Origin: Oscillospiraceae bacterium
Lineage (GTDB): Bacteria > Bacillota > Clostridia > Oscillospirales > Oscillospiraceae
Direction: 5' to 3'
NCBI GenBank assembly: GCA_031272845.1
Contig: JAISTA010000116.1
Span: 1 to 6,160 of the forward strand
Length of the DNA stretch: 6,160 nt
Part shown: one piece after another, positions 1-5,629 of the stretch
How the letters are laid out: each line of letters opens with the position of its first letter
Numbering within the stretch: the stretch's first letter is position 1
Made by a program: the position numbers and the translations under genes
The notes under the pieces: generated by a model
Databases searched by the model: none
What the model was told of the DNA's origin: nothing
Seen by the model: the letters and a program-made list of their open reading frames with translations, nothing else

Positions 1-511
1 CGTGCTCAAATACGCCGGAGCACTTTTTCGGTAAATTGTGCTTCGGCACGCCGTAATAAAAGTACAGCGCGGCCTGCGCGCCCCAGCAAATATGGAATGT
101 TGAGTGGACATTCGTCGTCGTCCAGCGGAAAATCTCGCACAGCTCCGGCCAGTAGTCAACATCCTCAAACTCGAGCGTCTCAACAGGCGCGCCGGTGATA
201 ATCATTCCGTCAAACCGGCGGTTTTTGACTTCTGAAAACGTGCGGTAAAACGTCTCAAGGTAAGACGCGTCCATATTCTTCGCGCTGTGGCTGACCATTC
301 TGATGAACTCGACCTCAACCTGAAGCGGCGAGTTCGAGAGCTTGCGCAAAAGCTGAACCTCCGTGTCGACCTTTGTCGGCATAAGGTTCAGAATCAGCAG
401 CCTAAGCGGACGAATGTCCTGATGAATCGCGACATTTTCAGTTATAATGAAAATGTTTTCGTTCTCAAGCTTATCTATTGAATGTAAATTATCTGATATT
501 TTGAGTGACAT
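1..511 (-). CDS. metA: Homoserine O-acyltransferase MetA (probably acetyl-CoA type), C-terminus cut by window edge
   Basis: This cytoplasmic enzyme acylates the hydroxyl of L-homoserine in the first committed step of methionine synthesis. Only residues 1-170 of an expected ~300 are present, since the frame runs open off the left edge. The protein begins MSLKISDN and contains the family blocks AIHQDIRPL (28-36), LILNLMPTK (39-47, with the conserved Lys47), FDGMIITGAPVE (about 100-111), FEDVDYW (115-121) and HICWGAQA (140-147) with nucleophile Cys142. The catalytic His and Glu of the family lie beyond the edge. Residue 111 is Glu (codon at 179-181). In MetA enzymes Glu111 is associated with acetyl-CoA and Gly111 with succinyl-CoA, so O-acetylhomoserine is the predicted product. 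The ATG at 509-511 is the first possible start, because an in-frame TAA lies just upstream. No clear Shine-Dalgarno is visible. It starts 33 bp after the FAD oxidoreductase stop and is probably co-transcribed with it. Confidence 0.95.
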   Translation of the reverse strand, partial: MSLKISDNLHSIDKLENENIFIITENVAIHQDIRPLRLLILNLMPTKVDTEVQLLRKLSNSPLQVEVEFIRMVSHSAKNMDASYLETFYRTFSEVKNRRFDGMIITGAPVETLEFEDVDYWPELCEIFRWTTTNVHSTFHICWGAQAALYFYYGVPKHNLPKKCSGVFEH

Positions 512-544
512 TTTTTATCTTATCTATGTGCGTATTTTTGCGGC

Positions 545-1795
545 CTATTCCGCGTCCCGCAGACGCGCCGTGATTGCCCTTGCGGCAAGAAACGCCGTGC
601 TCCACGCGATTTGCAGGTTGAACCCGCCAGTTTTCCCGTCAAGGTCGAGCACCTCGCCGATGAAATACAGACCGGGCGACAATTTGCTTTCCATAGTAGA
701 GGAGTTGATTCCGGACATATCAACGCCGCCTCGCGTAATGACTGCCTCGTCTATCGTTGCTGGGCCGGATATGGAGACGGTAAAGCCCTTGAGCGTGCGG
801 ATTACGCTTTTGCGCGCGTCCTTGGTCAGGGAGTTTGCCTTGAGCCTGCCGTCAATTTCCGCCTTATTCAGCAGCACCGGTAAAAGCGACGCGGGCAGCA
901 GCCCGTGCAGGGCGTTTACAACGTCCTTGTTCTGCCCCGCTTGCAGCATTGCGAGCAGCCGCGCGTCAAGCTCGGCCTCCGTTACGGCGGGCTTTAGGTC
1001 GATAACAGCATTATAGCAGGCTCCGCCGGAAAAATCAAGCTGCGCCGAGGCTGTCAGGACAAGAGGCCCCGAAATGCCGCGATCCGTAAACAGCATTTCG
1101 CCGAAGCCTGAGTATTTTTCGCGCCCGCCGCTGTCCGTCACCGTCAGCCGCACATTTTTCAGCGACAAGCCCTGAAGCGCCGGACAGCAAAGCTCATCAG
1201 ACAAAAGCGGCACAAGCGAGGGAAGCCTTTGCGTGACAGCCAGTCCCGCTCTTTGCGCAAAGCGATACCCGTCGCCCGTCGAGCCCGTTTTCGGGTATGA
1301 CAGCCCGCCTGTCGCTACGACAACAACGCCGGCGCGGTATTCTGTACCCGCAGCTATAATCCCGGCGGCCGCTCCGCGCTCATCAAGGATAATTTCAGTG
1401 ACGCGCTCTGTTATAAGCTCCGCTCCCGCGCGGCGGCACGCGTTTTCGAGCCTTGCCGCAACGTCGTGCGCGTTCTCGCTCACGGGAAACACGCGGTTTC
1501 CGCGCTCGACCTTGACAGGCACGCCGATTGCCTCAAGCTCCGCCATAACGTCCTGCGGCGTGTGGCCGTAGATCGCGGAGCGCAGCGACCTTTTGCCGCG
1601 ATAAATGTTGTCCAAAAACTCCGTCGGAGTGCAGTCATTTGTCATATTGCAGCGCCCCTTGCCCGTAATGCGAAGCTTTTTGCCGAATACGGCGTTGCGC
1701 TCAAACAATGTGACGGCGACGCCGCTCCTTGCCAGCTGATACGCGCAGTACAGCCCTGAAGCGCCCCCGCCGACGATTATTGCATCGCCGCTCAT
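545..1795 (-). CDS. NAD(P)/FAD-dependent oxidoreductase, HI0933/YhiN/BaiN family
   Basis: This is a 416-residue soluble flavoprotein, the usual length for the HI0933 (YhiN) family. The N-terminal Rossmann motif GGGASG is at 9-14, with Glu32 ending the second strand (TLFER) as expected for binding the FAD ribose. The family signature GKKLRITGKGRCNMTN follows at about 38-53. Near the C-terminus, GLYFIGEVLDLDGKTGGFN (375-393) is the second hallmark FAD-binding block. The best-known relative, BaiN of Clostridium scindens, was linked to bile-acid reduction, but most family members have no known substrate and nothing here supports that role. The frame extends upstream to 1861, but the ATG at 1793-1795 is the better start: it sits right before GDAIIVGGG, has a strong GGAGGTG at 1801-1807 five bases upstream, and overlaps the DUF3786 stop as ATGA, which suggests translational coupling. 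metA follows after 33 bp. Confidence 0.93.
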   Translation of the reverse strand: MSGDAIIVGGGASGLYCAYQLARSGVAVTLFERNAVFGKKLRITGKGRCNMTNDCTPTEFLDNIYRGKRSLRSAIYGHTPQDVMAELEAIGVPVKVERGNRVFPVSENAHDVAARLENACRRAGAELITERVTEIILDERGAAAGIIAAGTEYRAGVVVVATGGLSYPKTGSTGDGYRFAQRAGLAVTQRLPSLVPLLSDELCCPALQGLSLKNVRLTVTDSGGREKYSGFGEMLFTDRGISGPLVLTASAQLDFSGGACYNAVIDLKPAVTEAELDARLLAMLQAGQNKDVVNALHGLLPASLLPVLLNKAEIDGRLKANSLTKDARKSVIRTLKGFTVSISGPATIDEAVITRGGVDMSGINSSTMESKLSPGLYFIGEVLDLDGKTGGFNLQIAWSTAFLAARAITARLRDAE

Positions 1796-2448
1796 ACGTG
1801 CACCTCCGATAAGAGCTTGCACGTCACCTCGCCGAGCACGGCCAAATCCTCGCCGTCCCACACGGGTACGATATTGTCAGAAAACAGCACCTGCGACGCG
1901 GAGGGAAACTCCTCGTCTCCGAGATATACTGTTATGCGGATAAAAACGCCCGGCAAAACCTCAAGGTCATACGCCGCCGCGTCCTTTTTGGAAAAGCCGC
2001 GCACGGGTATCGCTCCGCACAAAGCCGCGCGCCGGCCGAAATCCGCGAGTGTTTCCGCATTTTTGCCGTATGCACGCGCGAGCCGCGAGCGCACGCGCCC
2101 GGAAAAGTTGCTGTCATAAATCGCAGCGTTCGGAATCTCGCGGTATGCCAAAAACGCCCCGTTCCAGAGCGTTTTTTTGGAGTTCAGCAGCATTCGGAGC
2201 ATAAGTATTTTGGCGGGGTAGGATAAAAGCACGGAGTTTTCCGCAAGTCCCTCCGCTGTCAGCGAAAAGACGGGGTGCGTAACCCGAAGCGTTTTGCCGA
2301 AAAACACAGTAAAAAACGCGCCGTCAGAAAACGCCGCGCCTGTGCGCAAGACGATTTCCTCAGGCAAAGCGGCGGCAAAGGCCTCAGTATAGAAGCTGAG
2401 CGGATTTTCTTCCTTGTTGTTCGGGACTTTTTGCGGTGCTGTAGGCAA
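1792..2448 (-). CDS. DUF3786 domain-containing protein
   Basis: A 218-residue protein of unknown function that I recognise as DUF3786 from its layout. It has a strand-rich N-terminal half, a block WNGAFLAYREIPNAA at about 95-109, YDSNFSGRVRSRL at 111-123, and a late DEEFPSASQVLF (178-189) near the C-terminus. No signal peptide, membrane segment or obvious catalytic motif is visible. Members are seen mainly in anaerobes; the role is not known and I do not assign one. The start appears to be TTG at 2446-2448, seven bases after a GGAG. The frame is closed upstream by the TGA at 2485-2487 and no ATG or GTG occurs between, while the next Met is about 80 residues in. The first ten codons lie inside the left copy of the 177-bp repeat. 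Its stop overlaps the start of the FAD oxidoreductase by four bases. Confidence 0.8.
   Translation of the reverse strand: MPTAPQKVPNNKEENPLSFYTEAFAAALPEEIVLRTGAAFSDGAFFTVFFGKTLRVTHPVFSLTAEGLAENSVLLSYPAKILMLRMLLNSKKTLWNGAFLAYREIPNAAIYDSNFSGRVRSRLARAYGKNAETLADFGRRAALCGAIPVRGFSKKDAAAYDLEVLPGVFIRITVYLGDEEFPSASQVLFSDNIVPVWDGEDLAVLGEVTCKLLSEVHV
1801..1807 (-). promoter_or_regulatory. Ribosome binding site deciding the start of the FAD oxidoreductase
   Basis: On the minus strand this reads GGAGGTG, five bases before the ATG at 1793-1795. It lies inside the last codons of the DUF3786 gene and supports the short 416-residue start over the longer frame that begins at 1861. Confidence 0.8.
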
Positions 2449-2455
2449 GACTGTG

Positions 2456-2459
2456 CTCC
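2456..2459 (-). promoter_or_regulatory. Ribosome binding site for the TTG-started DUF3786 gene
   Basis: GGAG on the minus strand, seven bases before TTG 2446-2448. It supports a non-ATG start. The same element exists in the right repeat copy (3413-3416), where it now precedes only a 22-codon remnant. Confidence 0.55.
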
Positions 2460-2484
2460 GTGAATGTGGTTTGTGTGACTGTGT

Positions 2485-2596
2485 TCAGCGCAGTGCTGAA
2501 TACTTAATGATGTTGCGGCCGAGCGCCTGCGCCTGCTCCAGGCGGCGCGGCTGCGATAAAATATCGCCGGGCTTGTCGGCAGCGGCGGTAACTCCG
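2485..2596 (-). pseudogene. Truncated C-terminal fragment of the FMN reductase
   Basis: Reading from the repeat boundary, this fragment matches the last 37 codons plus TGA of the intact FMN reductase at 3442-4005 (GVTAAADKPGDILSQ through IIKYSALR). The only coding change is Cys to Arg (base 2517), in ALGRNIIKY against ALGCNIIKY. Just upstream the same frame meets a TGA, and there is no start codon or flavin-binding part, so it cannot make a working protein. It ends 37 bases downstream of the flavin reductase stop and is best read as debris of the duplication. Confidence 0.85.
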
Positions 2597-2633
2597 CTTT
2601 GTCATTCGTCAACGGCGCAATTATCGAAAATAC

Positions 2634-3332
2634 TTATTTTGTAATCCACTCAATGGGGTCGCCTGGCTCTATTGTTCCGGGACCCACTCCCGTTCCTACT
2701 ACTGTTCCTCCGGGACCATATATTAGACCTTCTCCTGTTTCCGGATTGGTAGGCTGGTCGATTTGATACAAATATCCGGTCTTTCCGTATCTGCCGAGCT
2801 TGCTTTGGTCATAGCGGTCACTATCCATGCAAATGTTGACGGCTTTGAGCGCAACCGTCATATCATGGCTTTCTTTGAAAAGTTCATGTTCCCATAAAAA
2901 CTCACATTCGATATTAAGAAAACACTCTTTAATTCGTGGCGCATTAACCTTAACAGCTCTTTCTGCCGTTAGACCGGCGACGGTAATTTCATCAGTTTCA
3001 AACTCATTATTACCAATCGTTTTTGCACAGCGGTCATATACATCATTTGAAGGGAAATTCAGCACACAAACGCCAGTTTCTTTTAGTGATTGATACATAT
3101 GCCCGTCTTTATTGACTTTGCTCATAATACAGACAAAGTCATCTGTTCCGCCTCCTGCAAAGGACGACCAAGATTGCAGGCAGGCGTTTTCTTTTCCGTT
3201 AGCTTTCCAACCTGTGACAACGAATACTAATGAGGGTATGGCTGTCACAAAATCATACCATGAAAAACCACCGACAGCTTCGCAGTATTGTTCAGAAATC
3301 GTTTCTGGTCTTGTAGGAAAATCTTTTTTCAT
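2634..3332 (-). CDS. Flavin reductase family protein (FMN-binding split barrel), AT-rich cargo gene
   Basis: A 232-residue soluble protein resembling the flavin reductase-like/flavoredoxin family, which binds FMN in a split beta-barrel and passes electrons from NAD(P)H or a protein partner. Visible family features are an early SWYDFVTAIPSLVFVVTG (24-41), NGKENACLQSWSSF (45-58), a strand-rich core ending GVCVLNFPS (87-95), and APRIKECFLNIECEF (131-145), a typical late-barrel block. The last 30 residues are a Gly/Pro/Thr-rich tail (GPGGTVVGTGVGPGT at 206-220) that I cannot match to the family fold. The ATG at 3330-3332 follows AGGAGAG (3342-3348) by nine bases. The gene is visibly poorer in GC than its neighbours: 47 of 120 bases in 2881-3000, against 40 of 60 in 2041-2100 of the DUF3786 gene. 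It is the only intact gene between the two direct repeats, which suggests later acquisition. Its substrate and partner are unknown. Confidence 0.85.
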   Translation of the reverse strand: MKKDFPTRPETISEQYCEAVGGFSWYDFVTAIPSLVFVVTGWKANGKENACLQSWSSFAGGGTDDFVCIMSKVNKDGHMYQSLKETGVCVLNFPSNDVYDRCAKTIGNNEFETDEITVAGLTAERAVKVNAPRIKECFLNIECEFLWEHELFKESHDMTVALKAVNICMDSDRYDQSKLGRYGKTGYLYQIDQPTNPETGEGLIYGPGGTVVGTGVGPGTIEPGDPIEWITK

Positions 3333-3336
3333 AACA

Positions 3337-3405
3337 TTATACTCTCCTAAATGTTTTTAGATTTTGGCGCTCTTTATTCGGGACTTTTTGCGGTGCGTTA
3401 GGCAA
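3337..3405 (-). pseudogene. 22-codon remnant of the DUF3786 gene 5' end, now a leader ORF of the flavin reductase
   Basis: TTG at 3403-3405 follows GGAG (3413-3416) by seven bases, as in the intact gene. The first ten residues, LPNAPQKVPN, match the DUF3786 start MPTAPQKVPN apart from Thr to Asn at residue 3. The frame then leaves the repeat, runs into unrelated sequence and stops with TAA at 3337-3339, four bases before the flavin reductase ATG. The flavin reductase ribosome binding site lies inside its last codons, so if it is translated it could affect initiation downstream. It may equally be inert. Confidence 0.6.
3342..3348 (-). promoter_or_regulatory. Ribosome binding site of the flavin reductase gene
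   Basis: AGGAGAG on the minus strand, nine bases before the ATG. It lies outside the repeat, so the inserted gene brought its own initiation signal. Confidence 0.75.
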
Positions 3406-3553
3406 GGCTGTGCTCCGTGAATGTGTTTTGTGTGACTATGTTCAGCGCAGTGCTGAATACTTAATGATGTTGCAGCCGAGCGCCTGCGCCTGCTCCAGGC
3501 GGCGCGGCTGCGATAAAATATCGCCGGGCTTGTCGGCAGCGGCGGTAACTCCG
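3377..3553. repeat. 177-bp direct repeat, right copy
   Basis: Partner of 2420-2596 in the same orientation. Here the FMN reductase end is the functional 3' end of the complete gene, while the DUF3786 start is a remnant cut after about ten codons, where the sequence passes into the flavin reductase leader. Similarity stops sharply on both sides. No terminal inverted repeats, transposase or integrase are associated. Confidence 0.97.
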
Positions 3554-4005
3554 TTTAATTCCCCGGGAACGCAAAGTGCGCCGCAGGAAAGATAATAATT
3601 GTAGATAATATTCAGCACGATTGCCTGACCGCCGCCTGTTCCGCGTCCAACCGCGATCGCACCGCCGAGCTTGCCCTCAAGCGAAGCGGAGGCGGGCGCG
3701 CCGTAGGTTCTGTCAAACACGGCCTTTAGCTGTGCCGGGACATTGCGAAAATAGGCGGGAGCGGCGATTATAACCGCGTCGCACTGCGCAAACGCCTGAT
3801 ACAGCTCGTTCATATCGTCGTTTATGCGGCAGCGTCCGCCGCCGCGGCAGGCCTCGCAGCCTGTGCACGGGGCGACCGTCTTTTCAGAAAGCAGAAACCT
3901 CGTGATGTCCCACCCGGCATCCGCAAAAGGCACAAGAGCAGCGTTCAGCAAAAGCTCGGAGTTGCCACCCGGCCTGGGCGTGCCGGATATACCAAGTACG
4001 TTCAT
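3442..4005 (-). CDS. NAD(P)H-dependent FMN reductase / iron-sulfur flavoprotein-like protein
   Basis: A 187-residue flavodoxin-fold protein. The N-terminal MNVLGISGTPRPGGNSELLL holds the phosphate-binding loop for FMN (SGTPRPGGNS, 7-16). DAVIIAAPAYFRNVPAQLKAVFDR (about 75-98) is the second conserved FMN-reductase block, contacting the isoalloxazine and the dimer partner. Between them is a compact cysteine cluster, PCTGCEACRGGGRC, with Cys47, Cys50, Cys53 and Cys59 (C-x2-C-x2-C-x5-C). This spacing matches the iron-sulfur flavoprotein (Isf) class, where it holds a 4Fe-4S cluster, so electron transfer rather than simple flavin reduction is plausible. GGAGGG at 4011-4016 lies five bases before the ATG. 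The last 37 codons lie in the right repeat copy. The 111-bp gap to the kinase gene upstream shows no convincing promoter or terminator, only the short palindromes CTGTACAG (4023-4030) and CTTATAAG (4079-4086). Confidence 0.88.
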   Translation of the reverse strand: MNVLGISGTPRPGGNSELLLNAALVPFADAGWDITRFLLSEKTVAPCTGCEACRGGGRCRINDDMNELYQAFAQCDAVIIAAPAYFRNVPAQLKAVFDRTYGAPASASLEGKLGGAIAVGRGTGGGQAIVLNIIYNYYLSCGALCVPGELNGVTAAADKPGDILSQPRRLEQAQALGCNIIKYSALR

Positions 4006-4010
4006 TGCGT

Positions 4011-4016
4011 CCCTCC
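4011..4016 (-). promoter_or_regulatory. Ribosome binding site of the FMN reductase gene
   Basis: GGAGGG on the minus strand, five bases before the ATG at 4003-4005. It confirms the start. Confidence 0.75.
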
Positions 4017-4116
4017 GATTGTCTGTACAGTATGTTTATTGCTTGAATTGCGGCGATTTCCCGCCCTCAAATTGACAGCTTATAAGGCCTGCCAACCTTT
4101 GCAATCCATTTTTTAA

Positions 4117-5589
4117 TCAGTTCTGCTGCGTCCGCCGCTCCGGCTTTTCGCCCGCGCCGGGAAGCGTGAACGTGAACTTTGTCCGTCCGTTCTCGCTTTC
4201 GACAAAGATACTCTCGTTGTGGTGATCCATAATCGTCTTTGCGATGTACAGCCCTAAGCCCGCGCCGTCGGGATTCACCCCGCGCGACTTGTCCACCTTG
4301 TGAAAACGCTCAAATATCAGCGGAAGCTCGTCTTTCGGTATGGTTTCTCCCGTGTTTTCAACCGAGACGTAAACCTTAGCGTCCTTTTTCCAGACCTCAA
4401 GCAGCAAAACGCTGTTTTCCTCCGCGAATTTTATCGCGTTGTCGATCAAATTGTAGGCAACCTGCGTTATCGCGTCCTTGTCGGCGATAACTGTGACCGC
4501 CTCCTCCGGAAAACGCGGCTCAACGTCCAGGTGCTTGCTCTCGATTTTCGGCGTAAGACCGATTAGCGTCGTGGCCAAAATGTCTGTAATGTCGAAGAAT
4601 TTTTTTGCGTTCTGCTCCCTGTCAAATCTCGCGGTATCGAGAATAGAGCGCACGAGGCGCGAAAGGCGCTTCGTTTCGGAGGAGATTATTTGCAGGTATT
4701 CCGTCTGCTTTTCACGCGGCACAGTACCGTCAAGTATACCGTCGGCAAAGCCGGAGATTACCGTCATCGGTGTGCGAAGCTCGTGCGAGACGTTTGCAAG
4801 AAGCTCGGATTTCTTTTTGTCCGACCGCCCGAGACTGTCTGCCATTTGGTTAAAGGCGCCCGCAAGCTCTCCGATTTCGTCCTGCCGCAGCGCGGCTCGC
4901 GAGCGGACAGAGAAGTCTCCGCGCCCTATCCTGCGTGAAAGCACGGCAAGCTCACGCATAGGCGCCGCAAGGTGCTTTGTTGAGATGAGCGACACGATAA
5001 ACGCGACGCACATAACAAATACAGCAAGAATTGTGTAGTTTTTCAGGAATTTCAGCGTTGAGTCGCGCAAAAACTCCGTCTCGACCGAGGCGAATATGTA
5101 TCCGATAAGCGTACCGTCGCTGCCGGAGCCTATAATCAGGGGCTTTGCCGCAATCGTGCGGTTCTCGTCGAAAACTCCGCCGAGAGTGCCGGAAAGTATT
5201 GTGCGGTCAGACGGGTCTCCGGTCACAAGCCCGACAGCGCTGATAATATCCGTCGGAACCTGCTTTCCGATATGCGTGCAGTTAAAGGAATCGGAGCAGG
5301 CGGAAACGATGCCGTTTTCGTCCGCCGCCATAAGGCTCATATTAGACGCGTGCGCGATGATAGACATCGCAATTGAGATGTCCATCGTGTTAAGCTCATG
5401 CGAATACGGCTTGACAGAGGCGCGGATGTATCTTGCGGCCTCATTTACGGCGGACGTAAGCGTCGCGTGGCGTTCGGTTACAATCGTGCGGTAAGTCCAT
5501 GCGTTAAAGAGCGAACCGAGCAGAATGAACGAAAGAAGCACGGTTATCGCCGTTGATATGAAGTTTTTGAGGTATATTGAGGTTCGCAT
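4117..5589 (-). CDS. Two-component sensor histidine kinase with HAMP domain
   Basis: A 490-residue membrane kinase. Order: TM1 at about 10-31; an extracytoplasmic sensor region at about 33-184; TM2 at about 185-204; HAMP at about 206-254 (APMRELAVLSRRIGRGDFSV, ending GELAGAFNQMADSL); HisKA with SHELRTP at 268-274 and phosphoacceptor His269; then the ATPase domain with N box QVAYNLIDNAIKF (376-388), G1-like ENTGETIP (411-418), F box LIFERFHKVD (424-433) and G2 GAGLGLYIAK (442-451). The G1 Asp is replaced by Asn, a change also found in working kinases of the VanS kind. The sensor region resembles a single PAS/Cache-like fold and has only two cysteines, C98 and C104, in ACSDSFNCTHIGK. The signal is unknown. 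The ATG at 5587-5589 follows an in-frame TAG by four codons, so no longer start is possible. No clear Shine-Dalgarno is seen, and it may depend on readthrough of ribosomes from the regulator gene 40 bp upstream. Confidence 0.95.
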   Translation of the reverse strand: MRTSIYLKNFISTAITVLLSFILLGSLFNAWTYRTIVTERHATLTSAVNEAARYIRASVKPYSHELNTMDISIAMSIIAHASNMSLMAADENGIVSACSDSFNCTHIGKQVPTDIISAVGLVTGDPSDRTILSGTLGGVFDENRTIAAKPLIIGSGSDGTLIGYIFASVETEFLRDSTLKFLKNYTILAVFVMCVAFIVSLISTKHLAAPMRELAVLSRRIGRGDFSVRSRAALRQDEIGELAGAFNQMADSLGRSDKKKSELLANVSHELRTPMTVISGFADGILDGTVPREKQTEYLQIISSETKRLSRLVRSILDTARFDREQNAKKFFDITDILATTLIGLTPKIESKHLDVEPRFPEEAVTVIADKDAITQVAYNLIDNAIKFAEENSVLLLEVWKKDAKVYVSVENTGETIPKDELPLIFERFHKVDKSRGVNPDGAGLGLYIAKTIMDHHNESIFVESENGRTKFTFTLPGAGEKPERRTQQN

Positions 5590-5629
5590 TAGTGTGAGTA
5601 ACTAGACGGTATGTATGCGGAGAACGGAC

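Larger units (their letters stand above)
2420..2596. repeat. 177-bp direct repeat, left copy
   Basis: Aligned without gaps to 3377-3553 at a constant offset of 957. The six differences are at 2440, 2441, 2450, 2469, 2481 and 2517, giving 171/177 identity; the last 79 bases (2518-2596) are identical. On the minus strand this copy holds, in order, the last 37 codons and stop of an FMN reductase, a 36-nt spacer with GGAG, and the TTG start and first ten codons of the DUF3786 gene. Only the DUF3786 part is in use here. Confidence 0.97.

Noticed and set aside
447..1016. 189-codon plus-strand open frame
   Set aside because: It lies opposite the FAD oxidoreductase and metA start, which carry full family motifs; it is a shadow with no recognisable domain.
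2259..2612. 117-codon minus-strand frame across the left repeat
   Set aside because: It is out of frame with both the FMN reductase fragment and the DUF3786 gene, and rich in Arg and Ser without motifs.
3336..3341. Perfect TATAAT on the minus strand before the flavin reductase
   Set aside because: It lies between the ribosome binding site and the ATG, so a transcript from it would lack the leader; no -35 at the right spacing.
2420..3553. Insertion sequence or composite transposon
   Set aside because: No transposase or integrase frame, no terminal inverted repeats, and the repeats are pieces of host genes.
4023..4030. Palindrome CTGTACAG as an operator
   Set aside because: Eight bases, single occurrence, no match to an operator I can name with confidence.
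4051..4064. Possible hairpin GGCG...CGCC after the kinase gene
   Set aside because: Only four pairs and no T-run following on the minus strand, so not a credible terminator.
4073..4078. TTGACA on the plus strand in the 4006-4116 gap
   Set aside because: No -10 box at 16-18 bases and no plus-strand gene downstream.
4348..4356. Asn in place of Asp in the kinase G1 box as evidence of a dead kinase
   Set aside because: All other ATP-binding boxes and His269 are intact, and NTG at this place is found in active kinases.
4478..5038. 186-codon plus-strand open frame
   Set aside because: It is antisense to the kinase HAMP, HisKA and ATPase domains; Ser/Arg-rich low-information translation typical of a shadow frame.
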